64,000 nucleotides of DNA, taken from NCBI GenBank assembly GCA_902555275.1, contig CACDRY010000003.1, positions 62,001 through 126,000 of the forward strand, in the 5' to 3' direction. The notes under the pieces were generated by a model. It saw only the letters and a program-made list of their open reading frames with translations. It searched no databases and was not told where the DNA came from. Positions 26,151 to 34,484 of this stretch are shown piece after piece (positions within the stretch are counted from its first letter, which is position 1; each line of letters begins with the position of its first letter). The translations under genes were made by a program, and so were the position numbers. This stretch comes from an uncultured Pelagibacteraceae bacterium. GTDB taxonomy: Bacteria; Pseudomonadota; Alphaproteobacteria; Pelagibacterales; Pelagibacteraceae.

Positions 26151-26426
26151 ATGAACAAAAAACAACTTATAGCAAAATTAGCAGGGTCATTAAATCAAAG
26201 TAAAGCTGACGCTGAGCGTACATTTGATACGATTACCAACACTATTTTGGACGCTTTAAAAGGCGACGATAATGTTAAAATTGCTGGTTTTGGTACATAT
26301 AAAGTGGCTAAAAGAAAAGCCCGAATTGGTCGAAATCCAAGAACTGGAGAACAAATCCAAATCGCTGCTTCTCAAAAGGTGAAGTTTTTACCTGCAAAAG
26401 CACTTAAAGAAGTTTTCAATAAATAA
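26151..26426 (+). CDS. hup: HU-family DNA-binding protein
   Basis: A 91-residue histone-like protein. MNKKQLIAKLAGSLNQSKAD begins the helical dimerisation part. GFGTYKVAKRKARIGRNPRT is the beta-arm with the family signature GRNPxTG, and VKFLPAKALKEVFN closes it. It bends and compacts DNA as a homodimer. It is a single gene closed by a strong terminator. The short upstream region (26000-26150) holds no other gene. Confidence 0.95.
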   Translation: MNKKQLIAKLAGSLNQSKADAERTFDTITNTILDALKGDDNVKIAGFGTYKVAKRKARIGRNPRTGEQIQIAASQKVKFLPAKALKEVFNK

Positions 26427-26433
26427 ACTTTTT

Positions 26434-26483
26434 AAAACAGCCTTTATTAAAAATTAATATTTAATAGAGGCTGTTTTTTTTTT
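26434..26483 (+). terminator. Rho-independent terminator after the HU gene
   Basis: A long stem of 17 base pairs (26434-26450 with 26461-26477, core AAAACAGCCT/AGGCTGTTTT, one G-T wobble) is closed by a 10-base loop and followed directly by a T-run to 26483. Confidence 0.9.
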
Positions 26484-26518
26484 GCAATAGTACCGTGTAC
26501 TACATGCAAATACTGCAT
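26481..26518. promoter_or_regulatory. Inverted repeats upstream of amtB, candidate nitrogen-control operator
   Basis: Two dyads overlap. TTTGCA-A-TAGTAC (26481-26493) mirrors GTACTA-CA-TGCAAA (26497-26510) around CGT, and ATGCA-AATAC-TGCAT spans 26504-26518. The TGCA half-sites recall NtrC-type sites, but the spacing differs from the enteric consensus. They lie about 80-115 bases before the amtB start. Confidence 0.5.
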
Positions 26519-26594
26519 ATCTCTTTTAAATAACAATCAATAGTTTTTAGTTTCATAAAATTTATAACTTCACTCTTAATTAAACGGAGGTGAA

Positions 26595-27896
26595 ATGGTT
26601 AAATTTTTAAAAAAACTGGCTGGTCCATTAGTAAGTTTATTTTTCTTACTTAATATGACTAGTGCAGGTTATGCTGAAACAACAGTTTCAGCTGAAGTTG
26701 GTTTCATATTCAATACATTTCTTTTCTTGGTTTGTGGTTTCTTAGTAATGTTTATGGCTGCAGGTTTTGCCATGCTCGAATCAGGGATGGTAACGTCAAA
26801 AAGTGTATCAGTTATATGTGCCAAAAATATCGGATTATTTTCAATAGCTGGAATTATGTTCTGGATGGTTGGATATAATTTAGCATACGGAATTCCAGAG
26901 GGTGGATACATTGGAAGCTTTACTCCATGGTCTGATGCAAGTTCAGTAGATACTGGATATGCAGATGGATCTGATTGGTATTTCCAAATGGTTTTCTGTG
27001 CAACGACAGTTTCAATTGTATCTGGAACATTAGCTGAAAGAATTAAATTATGGCCGTTCTTTTTATTTGCGGCTATTCTATCAGGAATTATCTATCCAAT
27101 CGTGATGGGTTGGCAGTGGGGAGGTGGCTGGTTAGCAGCTGCTGGTTTCTCCGACTTTGCTGGTTCAACACTTGTTCACTCAACTGGAGGCGCAGCAGCT
27201 TTAGCTGGAGCAATTCTTTTAGGAGCTAGGACAGGTAGATTTGACAAATCAGGAGCAGCTAAACCTATGAAGCCATTTGCGGCGTCATCAGTGCCATTAG
27301 TTACAGTTGGTGTATTTATTTTATGGCTAGGTTGGTTCGGATTTAATGGTGGATCACAATTAGCAATGGGAACATTTGATGATGCAGTAGCTGTATCAAA
27401 TATTTTCATTAATACAAACTTAGCAGCCTGTGGTGGTGTATTAGCAGCTGGTGCAGTAACAAGATTAATGTCGGGTAAAACTGATGTCATTCAAATGCTT
27501 AATGGAGCAATTGGTGGTCTTGTTGCAATTACAGCTGAACCATTAATGCCTTCACCACTTGCAGCAATTCTTATAGGTGCGATCGGTGGAATAATAGTTG
27601 TCTTCGGAACTAAATTATTATTCTCACTAAAAATCGATGATGTAGTAGGAGCAGTACCTGCTCACTTGTTCGCTGGAATTTGGGGAACTTTAGCAGTTCC
27701 ACTAACTAACGGTGATGCATCATTCGGAGCGCAGCTTCTAGGAGTAATTTCAATTAACGCATTTGTGTTTGTAGTATCTCTAATAGTATGGGGAATTATG
27801 AAGGGTACAATGGGTATTAGATTGAGCAAAGAAGCAGAAAGACTTGGAACAGATGTTACAGAGTCTGGAGTAATCGCATACGCAATAAGAGACTAA
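26595..27896 (+). CDS. amtB: Ammonium transporter AmtB
   Basis: A 433-residue Amt protein with a cleavable signal peptide (about 1-27, SAGYA) and eleven helices. Family markers are AGFAMLESGMV, the periplasmic-gate aromatic region, DFAGSTLVHSTGGAAALAGA (Amt signature with conserved Asp and His), and HLFAGIWGTLAVP (second pore His). It conducts ammonium across the inner membrane. A strong GGAGG ribosome binding site precedes the ATG. There is no adjacent glnK, in line with the reduced PII system reported for SAR11. A terminator follows. Confidence 0.95.
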   Translation: MVKFLKKLAGPLVSLFFLLNMTSAGYAETTVSAEVGFIFNTFLFLVCGFLVMFMAAGFAMLESGMVTSKSVSVICAKNIGLFSIAGIMFWMVGYNLAYGIPEGGYIGSFTPWSDASSVDTGYADGSDWYFQMVFCATTVSIVSGTLAERIKLWPFFLFAAILSGIIYPIVMGWQWGGGWLAAAGFSDFAGSTLVHSTGGAAALAGAILLGARTGRFDKSGAAKPMKPFAASSVPLVTVGVFILWLGWFGFNGGSQLAMGTFDDAVAVSNIFINTNLAACGGVLAAGAVTRLMSGKTDVIQMLNGAIGGLVAITAEPLMPSPLAAILIGAIGGIIVVFGTKLLFSLKIDDVVGAVPAHLFAGIWGTLAVPLTNGDASFGAQLLGVISINAFVFVVSLIVWGIMKGTMGIRLSKEAERLGTDVTESGVIAYAIRD

Positions 27897-27926
27897 AGAA
27901 TAACTATCTCTCTCTCTATAGTTGAC

Positions 27927-27956
27927 AAAAGGCCCCTTAACCGGGGCCTTTTTTTT
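27927..27956 (+). terminator. Rho-independent terminator after amtB
   Basis: A ten-base-pair stem (27927-27936 with 27943-27952, AAAAGGCCCC/GGGGCCTTTT) has a 6-base loop and runs into a T-tract. With A on one side and T on the other it can also serve the convergent peroxiredoxin gene that ends at 27955. Confidence 0.92.
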
Positions 27957-28419
27957 AGTAATTTTTAATAAAATCTAACACTTCTGCAGCATGGCCAGCT
28001 GCCTTAACGTTTCTCCATTCCTTAATGATTTTATTTTTCTCAATAATAAAAGTACTTCTTACTGTTCCCATAAATTCTCTACCCATAAATTTCTTTTTTG
28101 CCCAAGCTTTATAAGCCTTTAAAGAAGTTTTATCTTCGTCTGCTAATAGTTCGAATTTTAAATTAAGTTTTTTACTCCATTTTTCATGACTTTCTAAACT
28201 ATCTTTAGAAATTCCAAATATAGTACACCCAAGTTTCTGAAATTTACTCAAAAGTTTATTAAAATCATTTGTTTCAATTGTACATCCACTTGTATTATCT
28301 TTTGGGTAGAAATAGATGATAATAAATTTTGATTTTAGTTTGCTTAATTCAATATTTTTTCCAGATGTTGACATCAGTTTAAAATCTGGCGCTTTTTTAT
28401 TCAATAAAGTCATTTTCAT
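27955..28419 (-). CDS. bcp: Peroxiredoxin of the Bcp/PrxQ type
   Basis: A 154-residue thiol peroxidase with YFYPKDNTSGCTIETNDF holding the peroxidatic Cys and GTVRSTFIIEKNKII with the conserved Arg. The resolving Cys found five residues later in E. coli Bcp is absent. Another Cys (KLGCTIFG) follows about 30 residues on, so the enzyme is 1-Cys or uses a different resolving residue. The start is ATG 28419 or 28413. It overlaps the end of the upstream gene by about 20 bases and is probably translationally coupled to it. Confidence 0.9.
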   Translation of the reverse strand: MKMTLLNKKAPDFKLMSTSGKNIELSKLKSKFIIIYFYPKDNTSGCTIETNDFNKLLSKFQKLGCTIFGISKDSLESHEKWSKKLNLKFELLADEDKTSLKAYKAWAKKKFMGREFMGTVRSTFIIEKNKIIKEWRNVKAAGHAAEVLDFIKNY

Positions 28420-29431
28420 TCCATAATTTATTTAAGTTTTCGTTAGGAGATACACCATAAATTGAATTTATGTTAGTAAAATGTATAGCTAAAGATGGTA
28501 TTGGGCTAAAACAAAACTCTTTTTTGTAAATTTCGTGTAACGGTTTCTCAAAAGGTAAATGTTCTACTGTAGACATAGTTTTTAAAAGATTAAAGTGCTT
28601 TTGGATCATTTTATTACTTGTTAAAAAAGTGCATAAAGTTTGATCAACACGCCTCCAGTGAGAATTATTTCCTATAAGAACATTTGTTTTAATTGGATTA
28701 GTATATAAATAAGGGTAGTCGGTTGGGCAAATAAATAATTCATCATTTAGTAAACTTGAAAATTTTTCATAAGTATAAATCATTTCTTCAATAGAATTTA
28801 ATTTATGCAAATAATCATCTTCCACGAAGTATATAAGATCATTCGAGTCAAATGCAATATCTAAAGATTGACCTATATTTGACATATTGGATTTTTGATT
28901 TTCAGAAACATTTTTATTATCTTCATTAATATTCTTAATATTTAATTTGTATTTATTAAAATTTAATTCTTTAATTTCATAATCAAAAAATTGGTTATCT
29001 AGAATTTTTTTATAACTCTTAATTACTTCTATACTTGAATTATGGTCTATTATAGTGAATTTTAAACTAATTTTATTAAATAAATTTTTTGAATAATTTA
29101 AAGATTTTACAATCGAGTTTAAAGTTCTAATTGAATATTCATATTTTTCCTGGCTAAAAATGCGGTCTTTTGACTGGCTAAGCATTTTTACACTAGCACA
29201 GCTTCTTAAAATTATATGTAGTGAATTTACTTTTCTATTAATTTTATATTCTCCCAATGGTAAAGTAATTGATCTTTCACCAACTTTAGATAAATTTTCA
29301 TGACCATCTTTATCAAGAGACGCTAATGTATAATTACTTTGATCAACTATTTCAAAACCAAAAATTCTGTTAACTTTTATTAACAATTTTTTTAAAAATG
29401 AATTTTTTTTCTTTATTTTTAATTGTTTCAC
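28397..29431 (-). CDS. Glycosyltransferase-like hypothetical protein
   Basis: A 344-residue soluble protein I cannot assign firmly. Features resembling GT-A glycosyltransferases are LHIILRSCASV, FTIIDHNSSIEVIKSYKKIL, an acidic EDDYLH motif (DxD-like) after SNDLIYFV, and SHWRRVDQTLCTFLTS further on. There is no signal peptide or membrane helix. It is divergent from the rhodanese gene with only 16 bases between start codons, and its end overlaps the peroxiredoxin gene. A role in cell-surface glycan synthesis is a guess from the EDD motif. Confidence 0.5.
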   Translation of the reverse strand: MKQLKIKKKNSFLKKLLIKVNRIFGFEIVDQSNYTLASLDKDGHENLSKVGERSITLPLGEYKINRKVNSLHIILRSCASVKMLSQSKDRIFSQEKYEYSIRTLNSIVKSLNYSKNLFNKISLKFTIIDHNSSIEVIKSYKKILDNQFFDYEIKELNFNKYKLNIKNINEDNKNVSENQKSNMSNIGQSLDIAFDSNDLIYFVEDDYLHKLNSIEEMIYTYEKFSSLLNDELFICPTDYPYLYTNPIKTNVLIGNNSHWRRVDQTLCTFLTSNKMIQKHFNLLKTMSTVEHLPFEKPLHEIYKKEFCFSPIPSLAIHFTNINSIYGVSPNENLNKLWNENDFIE

Positions 29432-29447
29432 AATAAGATATATTTAT

Positions 29448-29834
29448 ATGAATATTAAATCAGCATCAACTTTAGTATCAGAGGCTTTAAAGGAAATTAA
29501 AACAATATCACCTGAGGAAGCATTAGAAAAATTGAATAACGGTAACTGTAATCTTATCGATATCAGGGATGTAAGAGAGTTAGAAAGATTAGGCAGAATA
29601 GAAAATTCATCTCATATACCTAGAGGTATGTTAGAATTTTGGATGGATCCTGATAGTCAGTATTTTAAAGATGGAAAACTAGATATGAATAAAGAAATGG
29701 TTCTGTTTTGTGCTGGTGGACTTAGATCTGCATTAGCAACAAAAACTTTACAAAGTATGGGTTTTAAAAATATTTGCCATATAGATGGTGGTTTTGGTTC
29801 AATGATAAATTCAGGTTTTAAAGTGGTAAAATAA
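29448..29834 (+). CDS. Single-domain rhodanese-like sulfurtransferase
   Basis: A 128-residue cytoplasmic rhodanese. NLIDIRDVRELERLGRIENSS is the CH2A-like region, and FCAGGLRSALA is the active-site loop with its Cys. ICHIDGGF closes the domain. It would carry sulfane sulfur as a persulfide. It is a single gene. There is no evident partner, although sulfur metabolism genes are frequent in this window. Confidence 0.88.
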   Translation: MNIKSASTLVSEALKEIKTISPEEALEKLNNGNCNLIDIRDVRELERLGRIENSSHIPRGMLEFWMDPDSQYFKDGKLDMNKEMVLFCAGGLRSALATKTLQSMGFKNICHIDGGFGSMINSGFKVVK

Positions 29835-29842
29835 TTTATTTC

Positions 29843-30316
29843 TTAATCTAACAAACTAATTCTTTTAGCGTAGAACATTCTTATTATCCAATAAACTATT
29901 AAACCTAAAGGACCAATAAAATAAGTTATTATAATTGGAACGAACACTATATATTTAGACATAAATAATTTTTGACTATCTTTCATTATCCAAGCTCCAC
30001 AAAATAAGTTGATTGCTAAAAAGTGCGTCCAAAACATAATCAAAAAAGCTTCAGCTTCAAAAAGATTTCTCAAGTCATATAGACCAAGGTACAACGTAAA
30101 ATTATAATCAAAATCATATCCAGAAATATAAAAATAATAACCTAGATAAACATAGACAGATGTTAAAATAAAAAAAGGAAATATAGAAGTAACCAATAAT
30201 CCACAAATCTTTGACTGTGGAAAAATAATCAAAATTAACCAGAAGGGTATTACACCTATATTTAACCACAAATAAATCATCTCTATGGTAAAAAAAGCTG
30301 CTATTTGTTCAATCAT
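29843..30316 (-). CDS. ABA4-like (DUF4281) membrane protein
   Basis: A 157-residue protein with four membrane helices. It matches the ABA4/DUF4281 pattern: NIGVIPFWLILIIFPQSK at the start, GLYDLRNLFEAEAFLIMFWTHF in the middle (family xHxLxxDLFxGxWI pattern; here FWTHFLAINLFCGAWI) and GPLGLIVYWIIR at the end. The plant member is needed for neoxanthin formation. The bacterial function is not known. It is divergent from recX (29 bases). Confidence 0.75.
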   Translation of the reverse strand: MIEQIAAFFTIEMIYLWLNIGVIPFWLILIIFPQSKICGLLVTSIFPFFILTSVYVYLGYYFYISGYDFDYNFTLYLGLYDLRNLFEAEAFLIMFWTHFLAINLFCGAWIMKDSQKLFMSKYIVFVPIIITYFIGPLGLIVYWIIRMFYAKRISLLD

Positions 30317-30345
30317 ATTATTTTTATATTATATTAAATAAAACC

Positions 30346-30909
30346 ATGATTCCCATAAAAAATAAAAAAAAGACTTTAGAAGTAACTGTGGACGAGATGA
30401 CGAATTTTGCACTTAATTATGTAGAAAAATTTGCACCTTCTAAACAACAGTTGAGAACTTATCTACTAAAAAAATATTTAACATCTAGAACGCCCAATAT
30501 AAAAAAAAATGATGTTTCTAATCTTATAGATATTGTTCTTGAAGATTTAGAGAAATCAAAGTTTATAAACGATAAATTTTATTCGGAGTCAAAAGCAAAA
30601 AGTTTAATTCAGAGAGGTTCCTCAATAAATAAAATTAGAAATTACTTAATCAATAAAGGTGTAGGTGAAAAATATATTAAAAATACAATCGAACAAATAA
30701 AAGATAAAAATGAAGATCAGGATTTCTTTTCAGCTATAAAAATTTGCAAAAAAAAAAGAATTGGACCAGCAAGACAAGAGGATAATCGACCTTTGTTTTA
30801 TAAAAAGGATATAGGAATATTAGCACGTTCAGGCTTTGATTTTGAAGTATCAAAAAGAGTTATGGATCTTGAAAAGGATGAATACTTGAAAATAATTAAT
30901 CTTCTTTAG
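30346..30909 (+). CDS. recX: RecX-family regulator of RecA
   Basis: A 187-residue protein of three-helix repeats. FALNYVEKFAPSKQQLRTYLLKKY begins the first, VLEDLEKSKFINDKFYSESKAKSLIQRG is the most conserved RecX block, and FLARSGFD-type GILARSGFDFEVSKRVM closes it. RecX binds RecA filaments and limits their growth. recA is not adjacent here. Its end overlaps a convergent small membrane-protein gene by 14 bases. Confidence 0.85.
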   Translation: MIPIKNKKKTLEVTVDEMTNFALNYVEKFAPSKQQLRTYLLKKYLTSRTPNIKKNDVSNLIDIVLEDLEKSKFINDKFYSESKAKSLIQRGSSINKIRNYLINKGVGEKYIKNTIEQIKDKNEDQDFFSAIKICKKKRIGPARQEDNRPLFYKKDIGILARSGFDFEVSKRVMDLEKDEYLKIINLL

Positions 30910-31042
30910 TTTTTTTATTTTTTTTTTCTAAATAGAATTGAATTTTATTTCTAACAAAGTTTTTAACCATCACAAATACAATTAAACCAAATATTGATAC
31001 AGATAAAATTATAATTAAAATTATTCTTAATTGTTCACTCAT
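30896..31042 (-). CDS. Small single-helix membrane protein (48 aa), coupled to cysQ
   Basis: A short frame starting MSEQLRIILIIILSV: one N-terminal membrane helix (about residues 6-26), then a basic tail (KNKKTKED at the end). Its ATG overlaps the cysQ stop as TAATG, the junction used repeatedly in this genome for real coupled genes. I know no family. The coupled start and the helix-plus-basic-tail layout support coding, but conservation is untested. Confidence 0.6.
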   Translation of the reverse strand: MSEQLRIILIIILSVSIFGLIVFVMVKNFVRNKIQFYLEKKNKKTKED

Positions 31043-31815
31043 TACAAATTTTTTTTTCTCTTTAAAATTATACTTGGATTTTTAAAATCTTTTTTGCCAT
31101 ATATAATTTCATTACCATTAAAATCTGTTACTATTCCACCTGCGTTTTCAAGTATTGCATGCCCTGCAGCTATATCCCATTCGCAAGCCCGTGGCTCCGC
31201 TACGTATCCATCAAACTCACCAGTTGCTATTACACAAAATTTAAGAGAACTTTTCATTCGAACGTATTCTGTTACTCCTAACTCTTTATGAATTTTTTCA
31301 ATTTCAGGTTTTAGTTTGTTTGAATATGAAACTACTTTTATTGAACCTTGAGGAGTAATTTTTTTACAGTCTAACTTTATAGTTTTATTTGAAGTAAATT
31401 CATATGATTGATCTTTTCCAAAACTATAAAACATCCTTTTTTTTGCAGGCACATTGATTAAACCGGCAATAGCCTTTCCATTTAATATTAATCCAGCATT
31501 AATAGTGAATTCCTCACCATCATTTATATAGTCGTATGTTCCATCAATTGGATCAACTAGCCAGAAGTTTTTTAAATTATTTTTAGATTTATTATGTGAA
31601 GTTTCCTCAGAAACAATTGGTATATCTGGCGTCAACTCTAACAATTTTTTTGTGATAATTTTATTTACCTCAAGATCACCATTGCTTACAGGGGTATTGT
31701 CAGATTTAATCTTTTTATTTAAACCTATCTCTCTTAGTTTAATAGACAATTCACCAGCGATTAGAAAAGTGTCAATTAAATCTTCGACAACGCTCCTTAT
31801 TTTACTTTTATCCAT
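31042..31815 (-). CDS. cysQ: 3'(2'),5'-bisphosphate nucleotidase CysQ (inositol monophosphatase family)
   Basis: About 257 residues from the ATG at 31815; an in-frame ATG at 31839 exists, but 31815 fits the overlap with the upstream DUF3553 gene. Metal-binding motifs are IVSEE, FWLVDPIDGTYDYI and CEWDIAAGHAILENAGG. CysQ removes 3'-phosphoadenosine 5'-phosphate left by sulfate assimilation or sulfotransfer. An inositol-phosphatase role is the alternative. It is the middle gene of a leftward three-gene operon with short partners on each side. Confidence 0.85.
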   Translation of the reverse strand: MDKSKIRSVVEDLIDTFLIAGELSIKLREIGLNKKIKSDNTPVSNGDLEVNKIITKKLLELTPDIPIVSEETSHNKSKNNLKNFWLVDPIDGTYDYINDGEEFTINAGLILNGKAIAGLINVPAKKRMFYSFGKDQSYEFTSNKTIKLDCKKITPQGSIKVVSYSNKLKPEIEKIHKELGVTEYVRMKSSLKFCVIATGEFDGYVAEPRACEWDIAAGHAILENAGGIVTDFNGNEIIYGKKDFKNPSIILKRKKNL

Positions 31816-31984
31816 TATTATCAATTCTCTCGAGTTCAATATTATTCGTATTTATTACTTTTTTTCCAACATTTTGGAAATTAACAGTTACTTTATTATT
31901 GATAATTGACTGAACTTGGCCAATACCCCAACTTTTATTTGCTGGATTAATAACTTTGTCACCTGGTTCAAAATCTAAAATCAT
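31808..31984 (-). CDS. DUF3553-family small protein (58 aa)
   Basis: A frame reading [16 protein letters not shown], then [18 protein letters not shown] and GKKVIN, ends at 31808. The PGD...NP....WGxGQVQS...VTVNFxxxGKKVIN pattern is that of DUF3553, a small KOW/SH3-like domain known in alphaproteobacteria. Its last 8 bases overlap the cysQ start. Function is unknown; the beta-rich KOW-like pattern suggests nucleic-acid or protein binding. Confidence 0.85.
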   Translation of the reverse strand: MILDFEPGDKVINPANKSWGIGQVQSIINNKVTVNFQNVGKKVINTNNIELERIDNNG

Positions 31985-32025
31985 TTAATTTAACTTATAA
32001 TGGAAATAAGTATAAATACCATCAA

Positions 32026-33144
32026 ATGAATTTAGAAACCAACTCATTAGGATTTAATAAAAAACCGTCTGAAACTACTGTGGTGGTAGCCATGTCTGGA
32101 GGGGTAGACTCTTCAACAGTTGCTGGGATGATGAAGCAAGAAGGTTATAATGTAATTGGAATTACTTTAAAACTTTACAATGATGGCAAAGAAGTTGCTG
32201 CTTCAAAACAATGCTGCTCTGGTCAAGATATTATGGATGCAAAAAGAGTTGCACATAAATTAGATATTGAACATAAGATTTTATATTACCAAGATAAGTT
32301 TAAACAAGGTGTTATCGATAACTTCGTTGAAAGTTATTTAAAGGGGGAAACACCAATACCATGTGTACAATGTAATCAGACAGTTAAATTCAAAGATTTG
32401 TTTGAATTTTCAAAAGATTTAAATGCTGATGCGCTAATCACAGGTCACTATGTAAAAAGTTTAACTAAAGATAACTCAACGAATATGTATAGAGCTATTG
32501 ATGAAAATCGAGATCAAAGTTATTTTTTATTTAATACCACAAGAGAGCAATTAAATTATATTAGATTTCCGCTAGGCGGACTTCTTAAAGACAAAACAAG
32601 AGAAATTGCAAAAAATTTGAATTTGAATGTTGCTGATAAACCAGATAGTCAAGATATATGCTTTGTACCCAATGGAGATTATTCTTCAGTGATAAAAAAA
32701 TTTAAACCAGAATCGTACAAAAAAGGAAATATAAAAAATTTGGATGGTAAAGTTGTGGGAGTGCATGATGGAATAGTTAATTTTACTATTGGACAAAGAA
32801 AAGGAATTAAAGTTTCAAATGAAGAGCCATTTTACGTAATTAGAATTGATGCTGAAAAAAATGAAATCCACATAGGTCCTAAAGAAGAATTAGCAAGAAT
32901 TGATATTAATTTAAAAAACTCAAATATACTTACCAATAAAGAGGAATTTAATGAAAATATATTGGTTAAAGTCAGGTCTACTGGCAAGCTTTTAGATGCA
33001 AAAGTAAACATAGAAGATAACAATAATGTTAAAGTAAGTCTCCTAAAACCAGAATACGGAATATCTCCAGGGCAAGCTTGTGTATTTTACAAGAAAGACC
33101 AATTTGGTCATAAGGTTTTAGGTGGTGGTTGGATTAAAGATTAA
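32026..33144 (+). CDS. mnmA: tRNA-specific 2-thiouridylase MnmA
   Basis: A 372-residue enzyme. The PP-loop [15 protein letters not shown] (about 22-36) binds ATP. The catalytic cysteines are in [12 protein letters not shown] and [13 protein letters not shown], and GQACVFY lies in the C-terminal barrel. It places sulfur at U34 of Lys, Glu and Gln tRNAs. It is a single gene, divergent from the DUF3553-cysQ operon with 41 bases between starts. Confidence 0.95.
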   Translation: MNLETNSLGFNKKPSETTVVVAMSGGVDSSTVAGMMKQEGYNVIGITLKLYNDGKEVAASKQCCSGQDIMDAKRVAHKLDIEHKILYYQDKFKQGVIDNFVESYLKGETPIPCVQCNQTVKFKDLFEFSKDLNADALITGHYVKSLTKDNSTNMYRAIDENRDQSYFLFNTTREQLNYIRFPLGGLLKDKTREIAKNLNLNVADKPDSQDICFVPNGDYSSVIKKFKPESYKKGNIKNLDGKVVGVHDGIVNFTIGQRKGIKVSNEEPFYVIRIDAEKNEIHIGPKEELARIDINLKNSNILTNKEEFNENILVKVRSTGKLLDAKVNIEDNNNVKVSLLKPEYGISPGQACVFYKKDQFGHKVLGGGWIKD

Positions 33145-33149
33145 AAATT

Positions 33150-33233
33150 TTATTTCTTTTTATTTTTTTTTCTTGCTCGTCTTTTTTTAGAGCCCATTTT
33201 TCTACGGCCCCTGTGTTTTTTTGGGTATCCCAT
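33150..33233 (-). CDS. Very small, highly basic protein (27 aa), ribosomal-protein-like
   Basis: A frame starting MGYPKKHRGRRKMGSKKR and ending in a Lys-rich tail (27 residues, 19 of them Lys, Arg or His). AAGGAG sits 5 bases before the ATG, one of the strongest ribosome binding sites in the window. The R-R-K-M...K-K-R-R core resembles short mS38/bS22-type ribosomal proteins, but that is only a resemblance. It lies between convergently placed mnmA and divergent metC-like genes. Confidence 0.65.
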   Translation of the reverse strand: MGYPKKHRGRRKMGSKKRRARKKNKKK

Positions 33234-33308
33234 AATCTCCTTAGTTTTACTATTTTATTGACTTATTTGGTGGATATAGCATTGTCCAAACAACATAGCA
33301 ATTTTTTT

Positions 33309-34484
33309 ATGAGCAATTCTTTTAAAACATTTTTAAAACATACTGCTAAAGATTTCCATAATCACTCAGTAAATCCACCAGTTGTAAGAGCATCTACAAT
33401 AATTTTTAAATCCATGAACGATATTAGAAAAACTCAGAATAAATATAAAAAAGATCCACGTGGAGGATATTTTGATTACGGAAGACAGGGCACTTCAACT
33501 ACGCACATTTTACAAAAAATACTTACAAAATTAGAAAAGTCTTATCATGTCTTTTTAACTCCTACAGGATTTGGATCTATTTTTTTAGCTATTTTTAGCG
33601 TTGTAAGACCAGGCGATGAAATTATAGTTGCTGATCCAGTTTACAATCCCACTAGAATTCTTACACAAAATTTTTTAAAAGAATTTAATATTAAAACTAC
33701 ATTTTATAATCCTCACGATTTAAATTCACTAAATAAAATAATCAATAAAAAAACTAAATTAATTTTTGTTGAAAATCCAGGAAGTAACTCATTTGAATTT
33801 CAGGATTTATCAAAAATAATATCAATAGCAAAAAAAAGAAAAGTTTTGACAGCAATTGACAATACTTGGGCAACTCCATATTTTTTTAAACCAATGAAAC
33901 TTGGTTTTGATATGTCAATTGTATCTGCCACTAAGTATTATTCAGGACATTCAGATGTAATGGGAGGGAGTTTAGCAGTTAATAAAAAAGTTTTTAAACT
34001 TGTAGAGAAAACTCAAAAAATAATTGGTTTGAGATTAGGTCCTGATGATGCATATTTAATAACAAGAGGTCTTAGGACCTTAGATGTAAGATTAGATAAA
34101 CATCAAGAAAATGCTAAAAAAGTCGCAGCCTTTTTATCAAAAAATAAAAAAGTAAAACTTTTATATCCATATTTGAAAGGGTCACTTAATTACAAATTAT
34201 GGAAAAAATATTACTCGGGTGCCTCTGGATTAATGGGTCTTAAAATTAAAACAAAAAATAAAAAATCTGTAATAAAGTTTGTTAATTCATTAAAATTGTT
34301 TGGTTATGGCTATAGCTGGGGAGGCTTTGAAAGTTTAGCATTACATCAAACTAAGGTAGAAAGAGGTAACAGGATTCACTCAGATATTAAAGATGATGAA
34401 ACAATTGTAAGGCTGCACGTTGGTCTCGAAGATCCAAAAGATTTAATTGAAGATTTGCGAAAATCGCTTAAATTCATTAAATGA
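33309..34484 (+). CDS. metC: Cystathionine beta-lyase-type PLP enzyme
   Basis: A 391-residue Cys/Met-metabolism PLP enzyme. The frame is open from 33213, but that part covers a small reverse gene and is unlike the family; ATG 33309 (MSNSFKTFLKHTAKDF) gives the usual length and the family's first conserved block VNPPVVRASTI. The PLP Lys is in SATKYYSGHSDVMGG, and FDYGRQGTSTTHILQ is the cofactor-phosphate region. It cleaves cystathionine to homocysteine. Related C-S lyase activities are possible. An MFS gene overlaps its stop (ATGA). Confidence 0.88.
   Translation: MSNSFKTFLKHTAKDFHNHSVNPPVVRASTIIFKSMNDIRKTQNKYKKDPRGGYFDYGRQGTSTTHILQKILTKLEKSYHVFLTPTGFGSIFLAIFSVVRPGDEIIVADPVYNPTRILTQNFLKEFNIKTTFYNPHDLNSLNKIINKKTKLIFVENPGSNSFEFQDLSKIISIAKKRKVLTAIDNTWATPYFFKPMKLGFDMSIVSATKYYSGHSDVMGGSLAVNKKVFKLVEKTQKIIGLRLGPDDAYLITRGLRTLDVRLDKHQENAKKVAAFLSKNKKVKLLYPYLKGSLNYKLWKKYYSGASGLMGLKIKTKNKKSVIKFVNSLKLFGYGYSWGGFESLALHQTKVERGNRIHSDIKDDETIVRLHVGLEDPKDLIEDLRKSLKFIK

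Noticed and set aside
33213-33308. Longer N-terminus of the cystathionine beta-lyase
   Set aside because: It runs through the reverse-strand basic peptide gene region and adds 32 residues not expected in the family; ATG 33309 gives the normal start.
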